A model generated the notes under the pieces. The model had not been told where the DNA came from, searched no databases, and saw nothing but the letters and a program-made list of their open reading frames with translations. From Hymenobacter amundsenii (lineage in GTDB: Bacteria; Bacteroidota; Bacteroidia; Cytophagales; Hymenobacteraceae): a DNA stretch of 47,975 bases. The stretch is from NCBI RefSeq assembly GCF_002204745.1, contig NZ_NIRR01000032.1:1-47975 (forward strand), read 5' to 3'. Below are positions 1-8,941 of this stretch, piece by piece; the stretch's first letter is position 1; every line of letters starts with the position of its first letter. The translations under genes were made by a program, and so were the position numbers.

Positions 1-2
1 AC

Positions 3-65
3 GGCCGGGTCGCTGTTTGGCTTACGCAAGCCCGCAGCCAGTCAGGGCCAACCTGGCCCGCATAA
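3..65 (+). CDS. possible 3' end of a gene cut by the window edge
   Basis: One forward frame is open from base 3 and closes with TAA at 63-65, directly at the foot of a GC-rich hairpin (65-98), as expected for a gene end followed by a terminator. Only 20 codons are visible and the other two forward frames are also open for most of this stretch, so the frame choice rests only on the position of the stop. No function can be assigned. Confidence 0.2.
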   Translation, partial: GRVAVWLTQARSQSGPTWPA

Positions 66-98
66 AAGCGCCCCTCCCATAGCTGGAAGGGGCGCTTT
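65..98 (+). terminator. GC-rich hairpin, probable terminator
   Basis: An 11-bp perfect stem (AAAGCGCCCCT at 65-75 pairing with 88-98) with a 12-nt loop. There is only a three-T tail on the plus strand and a four-A run on the other side, so it could act weakly in both directions. It separates whatever lies to the left from the transposase remnant. Confidence 0.6.
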
Positions 99-148
99 GA
101 GGTGGGCTAGTTCAGCTGGACAGAATAGAGTGGTATCATTCCTTCATC

Positions 149-330
149 GTGAACGAGACACCTAAACCAGACAAACGCCGCAAGTACGACGCGGCCTTCC
201 GCGCCTAAGCCTTACTCTTGGCCCAGCAAAGCTGCTCGACCCAGGCGTCAGCGCGGGCGCTCAAAATCGACCCAAAACGCCTCTACCAGTGGCAAAAGCC
301 GCCTAAACGCCGGTGGCGGCCGCTTTGGGA
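149..330 (+). pseudogene. remnant of an IS3-type transposase OrfA, broken by an in-frame stop
   Basis: From GTG at 149 the reading frame gives a basic N-terminus with the signature KRRKYDAAFRA, then a TAA stop at 206-208, then in the same frame ALLLAQQSCSTQASARAL and LYQWQK. This matches the helix-turn-helix start of IS3-family OrfA proteins, in which the stop position is normally Glu; GAA to TAA would explain it. Similarity fades after about 300. Just upstream, CAGCTGGACAGAA (115-127) resembles the terminal inverted repeats of such elements. No OrfB and no right end are present, so this is a dead 5' fragment that cannot transpose. The family call is from motif memory, not from a search. Confidence 0.65.
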
Positions 331-362
331 GCTGCCTTGGACCCGGCCACGGCACTTCAATA

Positions 363-402
363 AAAAGCCCCGTCTACTCTTGATAGAGTGGGCGGGGCTT
401 TT
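363..402 (-). terminator. terminator of the M16-like gene
   Basis: A long hairpin: 363-379 pairs with 386-402 (AAAAGCCCCG and its complement, with a few G-T pairs toward the TTGATA loop). On the minus strand it lies 24 nt after the stop of the M16-like gene and ends in a run of Ts (complement of AAAAA at 362-366). On the plus strand it also ends in TTTT, so it may work in both directions. Confidence 0.75.
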
Positions 403-425
403 GATTGATGATAATAAGTGATGCT

Positions 426-1703
426 TTACTGTTTCGGGCCGGATACTACTTCAATCATTGCATCTGGTGAGAGGTACTCTTGGGCAAGGTGCTGGAGGGT
501 GGTTGAATCAACGGCCTGTATTTGGGCTACGAAGTCAGTATAATAATCAGGCGTAAGGTTATAGAAGATGAGGTTCCTATACTTATCACCTTGTTCAAAA
601 ACAGTACTGAGCTCGTTGGCAAATTTGCCGCTCATGTAGTTCTTCACCGTTTGCAGTTCGGTTAGCGGAATCGGCTCTTCTTGGAGACGGCGCAGTTCGC
701 GGTGTATTTCCGTGATGGCTGCGGGGGCATTGGTGGCATTCACATCGGAACCGATGATGAAGCTAGTGGCGTGTTCGCGGGGGCTCACGCTGGCGTAGAT
801 ACCGTAGGTTAAGCCTTTGTCTTCACGGATGTTCTTCATGAGCCGGGAGCCGAAATAGCCACCCAGTACCTTAACCAGTACTTGGAGTTCGTGAGTCTGT
901 GGATGACTCAGACTGGGCCAGAGGCGCCCGATACGTAGGGATGCCTGCAAACTTCCATTGACGGTCACGTAATCTTGGGGAGCCAGTGTAGCTGAAACAT
1001 TATCACTACCTGAATTGGTAACGAGGCCGCTTGGTATTGAGCCCAATAATTGGGTCAGTTGAGCAGTGTGCTCACTGGCAACATCACCACAGAGGAAGAT
1101 TTCAGCTTCAGCAAAATGGTAGTGCTGTTGGAAAAAGCTTCGTACCTGCTCCGAGGTGATGTCCTGAAAGATGCTTTCGTCGAACGTTATGCCGTAGGGG
1201 TAAGTGGGGCCGAAAAGGTTGCGCGAGAAGCTTTCGGAGGCGAGGTAGCTGGTTTTCTGACGCTCAACCCGCACGTTCTGAATGGTGCGGGTTTTTACCA
1301 ACGCCAATTCGGTTTCGGGGAAGGTAGGTTCAGTCAGTACATCCTGCACCAGCGGTAATAGCGCGGGCAGATGGCGGCTCAGGCAATAGAGCGTGAGGGT
1401 GGTGCGGTCGAAACCCTGCTCGCATTCGAGCGAAGCCCCATAGAAGGCTACTTCGTCGGCAATCTGGCGGGCGGTGCGGGTACGGGTACCTTCGAGCAGC
1501 ATGCGGGCCGCGAGAAGCGACACGCCAGCTGAGGGGTCGTACCACTTGCCGGCTTTGAAAGTTACTTGCAGGCGCACAACCGGCTGAGCTGCGTTGTGCA
1601 GTACATGCAGGCGGGCACCATTAGGGAGCGAAAACACGTCAGCCGCTGGCAGCGTTATGCGGGCCAGCGGCTGAACAGGAGGAGCGACGGTACGGTCGAG
1701 CAT
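426..1703 (-). CDS. M16-family (pitrilysin-like) protein without the zinc-binding motif
   Basis: A 425-residue protein with the two-lobed M16 fold pattern. The N-terminal lobe has LPNGARLHVLHN and the G-K-W-Y-D-P-S-A-G-V strand. The C-terminal lobe has the conserved R and Y of the M16C half (SRLMKNIREDKGLTYGIYA). Where active members carry HXXEH followed by a downstream Glu, this protein reads LAARMLLEGT at about residues 64-73, so the metal ligands are missing. Such proteins usually act as the non-catalytic partner of an active M16 subunit encoded next door, but no active partner is visible in this window. No clear signal peptide is seen. It is the last gene of the minus-strand run after porU and porV (127-nt gap) and is followed by a strong terminator. 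Assignment to the family is firm; the role is inferred. Confidence 0.85.
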   Translation of the reverse strand: MLDRTVAPPVQPLARITLPAADVFSLPNGARLHVLHNAAQPVVRLQVTFKAGKWYDPSAGVSLLAARMLLEGTRTRTARQIADEVAFYGASLECEQGFDRTTLTLYCLSRHLPALLPLVQDVLTEPTFPETELALVKTRTIQNVRVERQKTSYLASESFSRNLFGPTYPYGITFDESIFQDITSEQVRSFFQQHYHFAEAEIFLCGDVASEHTAQLTQLLGSIPSGLVTNSGSDNVSATLAPQDYVTVNGSLQASLRIGRLWPSLSHPQTHELQVLVKVLGGYFGSRLMKNIREDKGLTYGIYASVSPREHATSFIIGSDVNATNAPAAITEIHRELRRLQEEPIPLTELQTVKNYMSGKFANELSTVFEQGDKYRNLIFYNLTPDYYTDFVAQIQAVDSTTLQHLAQEYLSPDAMIEVVSGPKQ

Positions 1704-1830
1704 CGAAGGGAAATGTGGTGAATGCGGGGAACGTGCGGGAAGTGGAAATATAGCAGCCCGGCAGATAGCAAATCTGCATCAGCGCAACACACTGCATTTT
1801 CACTTTCCGGGTAGCTACCGGATCAAAAAA

Positions 1831-3009
1831 TTAGTTAGCGGGGCCGAAGGCCTCGCTGAGTTCATTCAAGTTAAAGTGCAACGATACCCGTAATGTTTGG
1901 GAAAGCGGGTTAGCCTTGGAGTTGGGTACCAAGTACGTGCCATCGACTCCGAAGACCTGGTAGCGTACGCCCGCGCCGAAGCTCAAGTACTGCCGGTCAC
2001 CCTTCATCGGGTTTTCGTAGAAGTAGCCGGCCCGCACCATCAGCAGGTCGTTGTACATGTATTCGAGGCCGGCCGAAAGGTTGATTTCTTTCATCTCCTC
2101 GCTGAAGCCCCCCGGCGCGTCACTGAAAGAGCTGGTAATTCCTTGCACGATGCCGTAGCGCCGGCGTTTGAGGTTTTCAGCGGCTACTGCTGGGTCGTTG
2201 GGAGCGGCACCCTCAACGTAGTAAGGGCTGGGTACTAGTAACTTGTTGGCATCAACCGTGAAGGTGAGCTTATTGTAGGGGTCGAGCTCCTTGGTGATGG
2301 CCGTGCCGAGCTTGAGGTTGGTGGGCAGGAAGTCGGCGTTTTGGGGGTCGGTGTAAGTGATTTTGTTGCCGATGTTCGACACGTCGGCTCCGAAAGCTAG
2401 GTTGTAGTCTCCGGCCCCAATGCTGACGTCGGTGGTGTAGTAGGCCCCCAAGTCGACGGCCACGGCGTTGCCAGGCTTCGAGTCGGTGATGGTGCTACCG
2501 GTGAGGTTGGAGCGGATGTAGCGCACGTTCAGGCCTACCCCGAAATTGTCGCTCAGTTTCTGGCCGTAACCTACCGTGAAGGCATATTCCTTGGGGTTGA
2601 ACTCGCCGTTAGACGCGCCGGTCGGCGTGCGGTACTCAATCTTACCCAAATCGAAGTACATCAGGTTAGCCGAGAGCGTTGCCCGGTCGTTGAGCTTGGT
2701 CGTGCCACTCACGTAGGCCAAACCCATGTCGTTGGTAATGCTAGCCAGCCAGGGCGTGTACGAGAGCGAAACGCTGTGCTGGTAGCGCACGAAGCCCAGC
2801 TTGCCGGGGTTGTAAAAACCGGCGTTGGCGTCGGGACTGATGGCTACGCCCGCTTCGCCCAGAGCCGCAGAACGCGAATCGGGGCTGATGGTGAGGATGG
2901 GCACGGCAGTCGTGATGGCGCTGACCCGCTGGGCCTGGGCGCTGACCGCAGTAAGACCCAACAAACCCGGCAACAACATGGTACGCAGGGATATTTTCGG
3001 CAGTGTCAT
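1831..3009 (-). CDS. porV: T9SS outer-membrane protein PorV (LptO)
   Basis: A 392-residue outer-membrane beta-barrel protein of the FadL-like PorV family. It starts with a signal peptide (hydrophobic LLPGLLGLTAVSAQAQ, cleavage near residue 26) followed by the family-typical segment around residues 40-70: ISPDSRSAALGEAGVA and a YNPGKLGFV-type motif. The rest alternates like beta-strands and ends in a barrel-like C-terminus. PorV shuttles folded T9SS cargo from the translocon to the PorU sortase at the outer membrane. It lies 55 nt after porU on the same strand, the usual porU-porV operon of Bacteroidota, which supports the name. Length is normal for the family. Confidence 0.93.
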   Translation of the reverse strand: MTLPKISLRTMLLPGLLGLTAVSAQAQRVSAITTAVPILTISPDSRSAALGEAGVAISPDANAGFYNPGKLGFVRYQHSVSLSYTPWLASITNDMGLAYVSGTTKLNDRATLSANLMYFDLGKIEYRTPTGASNGEFNPKEYAFTVGYGQKLSDNFGVGLNVRYIRSNLTGSTITDSKPGNAVAVDLGAYYTTDVSIGAGDYNLAFGADVSNIGNKITYTDPQNADFLPTNLKLGTAITKELDPYNKLTFTVDANKLLVPSPYYVEGAAPNDPAVAAENLKRRRYGIVQGITSSFSDAPGGFSEEMKEINLSAGLEYMYNDLLMVRAGYFYENPMKGDRQYLSFGAGVRYQVFGVDGTYLVPNSKANPLSQTLRVSLHFNLNELSEAFGPAN

Positions 3010-3064
3010 AAAAAAGAGGTGGGGGAGTGAAGGCGAAAATTAGGCGAAAAGGCCGGACTTCAGC

Positions 3065-6000
3065 TTAATTGAGTAAAACCAGCTTTTCGTATTTGGAGGC
3101 TGTAGATGTGCCAGAACTGTCGCCCGATTGGGCGCGCACCACTACGCGGTACACGTACACGCCCCGGGCCAGCTGATCCTGGTACTCGTCGCGGCCGTCC
3201 CAACTGATGGCGGACACGTGCGAGCCACTGCCCAGGGCCGAACCCTGGAGCGTGCGGACCAAGCGGCCAGCTACCGTGAAAATTTGCACCTGAATTTCGA
3301 GGTCCTGGCCGTTGCGGTTATGGTCGAAGTGGAAGGTAGTAGTGTTCGAGAATGGGTTGGGGTAGTTGAGTACGTGCTGGAGCGCCAGTTTTTCGGTAGG
3401 GGCGGCAATGAACTCGATGCGTTGTTCGGCCGAGTTGTTCCAAGTGTCCCAGGCCTTAAGGCGCAACTCGTGGGGCCCGGCGGTCAAGTCCTTGAACTTA
3501 TACTCAACCCGGCCCACCTGGAAGCTGTCGGTTTTGGCAGTGTAGAACGAGTTGAGCACCGTGACTTTACTGGCGTCGCCATCGAGGGTGGCCGTGAGGT
3601 CATGGCCAATACCGGTGCCGGCCGTATTGATGCCGCTGGCGTCGCGCAGGGTGGCCAGTAGCGTCGTGGTCAGGCCCGTCAGGCCCCCGAACACAAACTG
3701 CTCGCTGTCCATGTACAGCCGGATGCGGGGCGGGATGGTGTCGCGGGAGGCCAGGGGAGCGGCATCGCCAACCGGCACCAGGCGCTGGCCCTGCGCATCG
3801 GTGCGGCGCGTGAGGTCGGCGGCGTAGAGGCTGATTTTGCCCAGACCCACGCTGTAGTTGATATCCTTGGGCACCACGAACTGCAGGCTGAACTTGCCGG
3901 CTCGCACACTAGCCGGACCATCGTAGAGGACGTTTTCGCGCAGCTGAATCGGCACCGTGCTATCCGAAGGCTCGTTGCCCAGGGTGGTTACAGTCGATTT
4001 TTTCTCGAACACCTGCACGTTGGCCGTGCCCGTGAAGTCGGCGCTGAGCTGGCCACTGCGGCGAACCTCCCCCTTGAGCGTAATCTGCTGCAGGGCCTTG
4101 AGCGTGTCGGTGAGGATGGCCGTGGCGGCTTTACCGTTGATTTGAGTGACTACGACTTCCTGCTCAGGATAAGCCAGCCGCATGCTGGGGTCGCCGAGCA
4201 AGGCGTAGTTGCGGTTGTTGTCGCCAAATATGGCGGAGTTCTTGGCCGTCTGGCAAACGTCGCCAATACGGGGCATGGTGCCGTCGGGACGGCGCTTGAA
4301 CAGGTCGTTGAAGAACTCGACAGCCAACGCCTGGTTACGGTCGGCGTACACGACGCGGGTGGTGGTCAGCAGCCCGATAGCTCCCCCGCTGACATCGGTC
4401 AGCGACTGTTCGCCGGCCGAGGTAAATTCGGGGTTGTCGTAGGTACTAAAGTCGCAGGTGCCGGTAAACAGGAAGGTTGGCCGGGTAGCGTTCTTCAGAT
4501 TAAGGACCGAGGCATTGGTGAAAATCTGCTCGTCGGCCCACGATTTGGGTCCGCCGTGGCCAATGTAGTTGATCAGTAAAGACCCTTGCTCGAAGGCCTC
4601 ATCAATGGCTTTCTCGGCGGCTGGGGAGCGTTGGCCCGCTGCCACGATATTTTGTGGGAACAGGTCGAGGTAGAGCTTGTACACGTTGTAGCCCCGGGTG
4701 GCGGCCAGCGTATCGAGCGGGTTATTGAGCTGCTCGCTATAATAAGTGAACAAGTTGCCGTCGCCGTCGTCGGAAACAAACGAGAGACGGTTGCGCCACT
4801 TGCCGAAGGCCGCTGGGCTGTCGTAATCAATGAATTTCTGCGTGACCAGCTCGGCCTGGGCCACGGTGCGCACCGGCAAGCGACCAATGGCAATATCGAG
4901 CATCTCGTAGCCGGTGTTGGGCAGCCAGGCGCCTTCCGAGTCGTCGAGCAGGCCGTAGTAATCGTCGGACGAGTAGGTTAGGCCCTGGCCGTTGGGGCGT
5001 CTGCCCTCCACCAGGTCGAAGGCCTCCTGCGACTCGTACACTGGCACGAAGTTCTGGTTGATCTTATTGGCGTTGCTAGGCAGGCGGTTGGCCCACCAGT
5101 CGGGAAGTTTGCTTACGTCGTTGGTCGGGTCGGCCTTGTAGTCATAGGAAGCATCGCCGAACAGCAGCAGGTACTGGCGGCGGCCGCTAGGGTTGCGGTC
5201 GTACACCATTTTCATCAGGTCGCGGATGGCCGTCACGTCCTGCCCGCCGGAGCCGAACTCGTTGTAGATCTGCAGCACGTTCACCACCTGCACATTCAGC
5301 CCGTCGTGGGTGGTGCGGTGGGCGGCCAGCTTGTTGGCGGCGGCCAAGAAGCTCGGGTGCGCCACAATCACCAAGTCAAGCTTACCATCGAGATTGAGGG
5401 CGTGCAGGTTCTGGTTGCCGACTCGGCCAAATCCGCGGGGGGCCGGGAAGTCGGCGCCGCTGAAGGCCACGAACTCCCGGAGCGTATCGGTGCGAGCCAG
5501 AAACACGCCGTTGCTGGCCGCTATGGCCGCCGGGCGGCGCGGGTTGGTTACGTCCCAGATGGTAGCGCCAGTGGCGTTGGCCAGCTCAAACTGGCTGACG
5601 GCCCCGGGCAGAATATTATCGAGGGCCCGAAACTGGAGTAAGCTTCCGCTCAAGCGCAGCTGGCGGCGGGCATTCACTTCGAGGTAGTCGAGGTAGCCTT
5701 TGGCCCCGGGGTCAGACCCACTATTGTAGCTAAGGCTGATTTTGAGCTCCGTGGGTGCGGTGGCCGGCACCGGGAACTGCAACACGCTCAAGTTGGTATT
5801 GGCCACTTCGGGGTAGCAGCCGAAGCCGCCGGTGCAGTTAAAGCCCGGCACTACCTGCGAGGCCAGGCTCTGCCCGTTTACGGCGCTCTGAAACGTGGTA
5901 GCTGAAGCCGAGGCCGCCACCACCGACGACGTAATCTGAGCAATCGAACCCGCAACCAAATCGGTCACGGGGAGCGTGAACGTGCGCATCTGCTGGCTAC

Positions 6001-7009
6001 TGCTCGAAAAATCCTCTCCTACCCACACCCGGCCCGATTTGGCGATGTTGAGCAAATCGTGCTCATAGAACTGGCGGTCAGTAAAAGTACTGATGCGGGC
6101 TCCGGGCGTGCCCGTTACGGTGGGCGCGGCGGCTACGCGGCGGCCCACGGCGGGGCCCACGGTCAGGAAATAGTAGGCCGTATCGGTGTAGGGGTTGAGC
6201 TGGTGGCGGAAGCGGGTGGTGTTGCCCTCGCGGCTCCAGGTATGGGGGCCGGGGGCATAGAAAAGGAAATACTCGCTGTCTTCGAGCGTGGTATTGGCGT
6301 CGCCTACGAATTGCAGGTTGTTCTCCACCAAGTCGTCGGGGCGGTAGGTGCTGTTGGGCTGGGGCAGCGTGCCCATGGCGTTGCCAAACAGGCGCAGGCG
6401 GCTGGGGTCGAGGCCCGCCGGTAGCCCCAGGGCTGTCAGAGTGGCTTTGTTGAGCTTGTAGATGCCGCTGGCGGGGACCCCAATTTTAAACCACTCGCCC
6501 TGGCTCAGCACCGAAGTGCGGGTGTAGGTGCGGGTAGCCTGGGGGCGGTTGGCGGCAGTCGTGTAGGTGTAGGCGAAGGATACGAGGCGCTCAGCCTGGC
6601 CGGTCTGGGGGTTGCGGCGCACGGGCTGCACGGCCAGCGTGGTTACATGTTGGTGGGCAGCGAGGCCGGCAGTCAGGCGCAGGGGCGGGGTAGAGGGGAG
6701 TGTGCCCAGGTCGAGCTGGCGGGCGTCGGCGGCGGGTACAGGCTCGTACTGGGTTTCGCTGAGGCGGCCCTCGGCTACGTGGCCCGGCAAACTCAGGAGC
6801 AAGGTGCCCACTTGCTGGCCGGCTTCAAATGCCGCGCCCCGAAACGAGGGCACGAGCCGTTTCTGGCCCTTGATTGCTACGGGTTCGGTGCCCGCCCAGC
6901 TCAGGCGGTGGCGAACCGTCCGCTCGCCCGATTGGGCCCGGGCCGTTGCGCCACCAAAGCACAGCCACAGCACCGCCAACAACCAGAACGTAGAATAGCG
7001 CATACGCAA
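3065..7009 (-). CDS. porU: T9SS sortase PorU (C25 gingipain-like protease)
   Basis: A 1314-residue secreted protease. It has an N-terminal signal peptide (hydrophobic core LLAVLWLCFGG, cleavage after about ARAQ, residue 26), a long beta-rich N-terminal region, then a C25 domain. The catalytic dyad is visible: His818 in NYIGHGG and Cys852 in FTGTCDFSTYDNP, 34 residues apart as in gingipain-like proteases. The C-terminus (NYPNPFSNTTTF ... GVYVYRVVV) is a T9SS sorting domain of about 90 residues, which PorU keeps as its anchor to PorV. PorU removes the sorting domains of cargo proteins and links them to the cell surface. It is probably co-transcribed with porV downstream. A second ATG two codons in (7003) is an equally possible start. 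No TAnnTTTG promoter was found in the 186 nt upstream. Confidence 0.94.
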   Translation of the reverse strand: MRMRYSTFWLLAVLWLCFGGATARAQSGERTVRHRLSWAGTEPVAIKGQKRLVPSFRGAAFEAGQQVGTLLLSLPGHVAEGRLSETQYEPVPAADARQLDLGTLPSTPPLRLTAGLAAHQHVTTLAVQPVRRNPQTGQAERLVSFAYTYTTAANRPQATRTYTRTSVLSQGEWFKIGVPASGIYKLNKATLTALGLPAGLDPSRLRLFGNAMGTLPQPNSTYRPDDLVENNLQFVGDANTTLEDSEYFLFYAPGPHTWSREGNTTRFRHQLNPYTDTAYYFLTVGPAVGRRVAAAPTVTGTPGARISTFTDRQFYEHDLLNIAKSGRVWVGEDFSSSSQQMRTFTLPVTDLVAGSIAQITSSVVAASASATTFQSAVNGQSLASQVVPGFNCTGGFGCYPEVANTNLSVLQFPVPATAPTELKISLSYNSGSDPGAKGYLDYLEVNARRQLRLSGSLLQFRALDNILPGAVSQFELANATGATIWDVTNPRRPAAIAASNGVFLARTDTLREFVAFSGADFPAPRGFGRVGNQNLHALNLDGKLDLVIVAHPSFLAAANKLAAHRTTHDGLNVQVVNVLQIYNEFGSGGQDVTAIRDLMKMVYDRNPSGRRQYLLLFGDASYDYKADPTNDVSKLPDWWANRLPSNANKINQNFVPVYESQEAFDLVEGRRPNGQGLTYSSDDYYGLLDDSEGAWLPNTGYEMLDIAIGRLPVRTVAQAELVTQKFIDYDSPAAFGKWRNRLSFVSDDGDGNLFTYYSEQLNNPLDTLAATRGYNVYKLYLDLFPQNIVAAGQRSPAAEKAIDEAFEQGSLLINYIGHGGPKSWADEQIFTNASVLNLKNATRPTFLFTGTCDFSTYDNPEFTSAGEQSLTDVSGGAIGLLTTTRVVYADRNQALAVEFFNDLFKRRPDGTMPRIGDVCQTAKNSAIFGDNNRNYALLGDPSMRLAYPEQEVVVTQINGKAATAILTDTLKALQQITLKGEVRRSGQLSADFTGTANVQVFEKKSTVTTLGNEPSDSTVPIQLRENVLYDGPASVRAGKFSLQFVVPKDINYSVGLGKISLYAADLTRRTDAQGQRLVPVGDAAPLASRDTIPPRIRLYMDSEQFVFGGLTGLTTTLLATLRDASGINTAGTGIGHDLTATLDGDASKVTVLNSFYTAKTDSFQVGRVEYKFKDLTAGPHELRLKAWDTWNNSAEQRIEFIAAPTEKLALQHVLNYPNPFSNTTTFHFDHNRNGQDLEIQVQIFTVAGRLVRTLQGSALGSGSHVSAISWDGRDEYQDQLARGVYVYRVVVRAQSGDSSGTSTASKYEKLVLLN

Positions 7010-7128
7010 AAACTCAAAAAAGCCGATAGGAGAGAGAAACTACGAGCAGCAACAGGCTGGTGAGCAACACAGTTCAGCCCCGGAAGGTAAACTCAGCGGA
7101 GCCGGTTTTATTGCGGCTAACCGGACAA

Positions 7129-7180
7129 AATCCGCCCCAATTCCCACCCAAGTAAACGCAACTGCCTGCCGGGGCGGATT
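7129..7180 (-). terminator. possible terminator of pssA, large loop
   Basis: A perfect 10-bp stem, AATCCGCCCC (7129-7138) pairing with GGGGCGGATT (7171-7180), enclosing a 32-nt loop. It lies 16 nt beyond the stop of pssA on the minus strand and upstream of porU. The T-run is short, so termination may be weak. Confidence 0.45.
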
Positions 7181-7195
7181 GCCTTACCTCCCTGG

Positions 7196-7900
7196 CTACG
7201 CTGCCACCGACGTAGGTTCGGACGGGCTCAGAACCGAAAGTAGCACGTAGAGCAGGATAATGGGCGGTACGGCCACTGGCCCCAACGCCACGAGCAGGAT
7301 GATGCTCAACAGTAAAAATACGATCCGCAACTTGTTATCCTGCCAGCGAAGGCTCTTAAACTTGAGGGCGAACAGCGGTAGCTCGGCCACCAGTAGCCCC
7401 GAGAGCACCACCGTAAGCCCGAGCAAAACCCAGGGGTTGAGCAGCAAGGGGCTGAGAGAAAACCGGTCGTCGGCCAGAATCAGGGGTAACGAGGCCACCA
7501 CCAAGGTGCAGGCAGGCGTAGGCAGGCCGATGAAGGAGTCGGACTGACGGGTGTCGTTGTTGAATTTGGCCAGCCGCAGCGCCGAAAACACCGTCAGAAT
7601 GAAACCCGCGTAAGGCAACCAGTCGGGCAGATCGGTGCCAGCCTGGCGCAGCAGCGCAAAGAGCATCGCCCCCGGCACCACCCCAAACGACACCACATCG
7701 GCCAGCGAATCGAGGTCCTTGCCAATCGGCGACGATACGTGTAGGGCCCGGGCCACCAACCCATCGAAAAAGTCGAATACCGCCGATAAGGCCACGAAGT
7801 AGGCGGCCAGCACCAGGTTGTCGGCAAATACGGCGCACAGCGCCAGGCAACCCGAAAACAGGTTCAGGCAGGTAATAGCGTTGGGAATGGATTTTTTCAA
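7196..7900 (-). CDS. pssA: CDP-diacylglycerol-serine O-phosphatidyltransferase
   Basis: An integral membrane CDP-alcohol phosphotransferase that makes phosphatidylserine, the precursor of phosphatidylethanolamine. The full catalytic signature D-G-x2-A-R-x8-G-x3-D-x3-D is present (D46, G47, A50, R51, G60, D64, D68 counted from the start chosen here). Six to eight hydrophobic segments follow. I chose the TTG at 7900 because the encoded start, KKSIPNAITCLNLFSGC, is where homologues begin and gives 234 residues, a normal length. The frame is open to an ATG at 7996, which would add 32 unrelated residues. It follows the metallo-hydrolase gene on the same strand and may be co-transcribed with it. 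Confidence 0.9.
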   Translation of the reverse strand: MKKSIPNAITCLNLFSGCLALCAVFADNLVLAAYFVALSAVFDFFDGLVARALHVSSPIGKDLDSLADVVSFGVVPGAMLFALLRQAGTDLPDWLPYAGFILTVFSALRLAKFNNDTRQSDSFIGLPTPACTLVVASLPLILADDRFSLSPLLLNPWVLLGLTVVLSGLLVAELPLFALKFKSLRWQDNKLRIVFLLLSIILLVALGPVAVPPIILLYVLLSVLSPSEPTSVAA

Positions 7901-8022
7901 AGTAAGGACTTGGAGAGCGTAGAACCTGAATATTGACGGGGCCGGGCTTAGGTACTCATGCAACGTTCGACCTGCTGTTCTGGCTTCAAACGTCATCCAA
8001 GTTCCTGCGCTCCTGCGTTTCG

Positions 8023-8658
8023 TTATTGCAGAAATGGGTTGGTGCGGCGCTCCTGCCCAACGGTAGTCGCCGGGCCATGGCCGGGGTATACAGTGGTATC
8101 GTCGGGCAGCGTCAGGAGCTGGCTTTTGATGCTGCTGATGAGCGTGGCGTGGTCGCCACCGGGCAGGTCGGTGCGCCCGATGCTGCCCTGAAACAGCACG
8201 TCGCCCCCGATAACGGTGGCGGTGGGGTCATGGTAGAACACGACGTGGCCGGGCGCGTGACCGGGCGCGAAACGCACTTCCAGCTCCGTATTGCCAAATT
8301 TTACCGGCGTGCCGGCCGTCAGCGTTCCGGTAGGCTCGGCCGGGTTGTACTGCGGAAATCCGTAGTTGGCGGCGTACGTCGGCACAGCCCGTAGCGTGGG
8401 CAGGTCGGCCTCGTGGAGTAGAAACGGCACCTTATAAGTGTCGAGCACGAACTGGTTGCCCAGCACGTGGTCGATGTGGGCGTGGGTGTTAACCAGCAGG
8501 ACCACCTTCAGGCCCTCATCCTCGATGAACTGGCGCAAGGCCTGCTGCTCGGCTGGCTCGTAGCAGCCGGGGTCTACTATCACGCACTCGTTGGTGGCAT
8601 CGTGGAGCAGGTAGGTATTCTCGGAAAACGGGTTGAACGTGAAGCCAGAAACGGTCAT
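8023..8658 (-). CDS. MBL-fold metallo-hydrolase (glyoxalase II-like)
   Basis: A 211-residue metallo-beta-lactamase-fold hydrolase. The dinuclear metal site is complete: H59, H61, D63, H64 in NTHAHIDH, then His in APGHAPGHVVFY, Asp in IGGDVLF and His in VYPGHGPAT. This arrangement is typical of the small glyoxalase II-like group (hydroxyacylglutathione hydrolase or related thioester hydrolases); the true substrate cannot be told from sequence. The start at 8658 (MTVSGFTFNPFSENTYLL) fits the family; the open frame extends to 8766 but the extra 36 residues run through an intergenic repeat and are unlike the family. It is divergent from the FAD oxidoreductase gene. Confidence 0.88.
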   Translation of the reverse strand: MTVSGFTFNPFSENTYLLHDATNECVIVDPGCYEPAEQQALRQFIEDEGLKVVLLVNTHAHIDHVLGNQFVLDTYKVPFLLHEADLPTLRAVPTYAANYGFPQYNPAEPTGTLTAGTPVKFGNTELEVRFAPGHAPGHVVFYHDPTATVIGGDVLFQGSIGRTDLPGGDHATLISSIKSQLLTLPDDTTVYPGHGPATTVGQERRTNPFLQ

Positions 8659-8690
8659 GGGCAGGAAAAACGAAGCGGCGGAATTTGAAT

Positions 8691-8938
8691 TGGCAAGGTA
8701 AGGTTTGTTGAGGATTGAATGATCAGCTGGCGGAACAGGGCTATGCTTTAGCTGGTGGCCGTGCAACGGGGCAGAGGCGAAGCATATCTTCCGGGTAGTT
8801 GTAGTACTGTAATCAAACCACAGGGTTCCGCGGTAGTAGGGTTACTTCGGCTGCGCAGACGCCAGATAGAGCCTGATGCCACGTTGTCGGCTCCTGTTCG
8901 GGCAACCTCCCAAGACCCCAACAAACCTTACCTTGCCA
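8691..8938. repeat. 20-bp perfect inverted repeat in a divergent intergenic region
   Basis: The 20-mer CAACAAACCTTACCTTGCCA stands at 8919-8938 on the plus strand, 3 nt before the ATG of the FAD oxidoreductase, and at 8710-8691 on the minus strand, 32 nt before the ATG of the metallo-hydrolase. The two copies are identical and face outward. The TACCTTG core resembles the Bacteroidota -7 element TAnnTTTG with one T missing. They could be paired core promoters or operator half-sites. Nothing else stands out in this 283-nt gap. Confidence 0.55.
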
Positions 8939-8941
8939 GCC

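Noticed and set aside
8659..8766. 36-codon N-terminal extension of the metallo-hydrolase
   Set aside because: It reads through the 20-bp inverted-repeat arm and is not part of the family fold.
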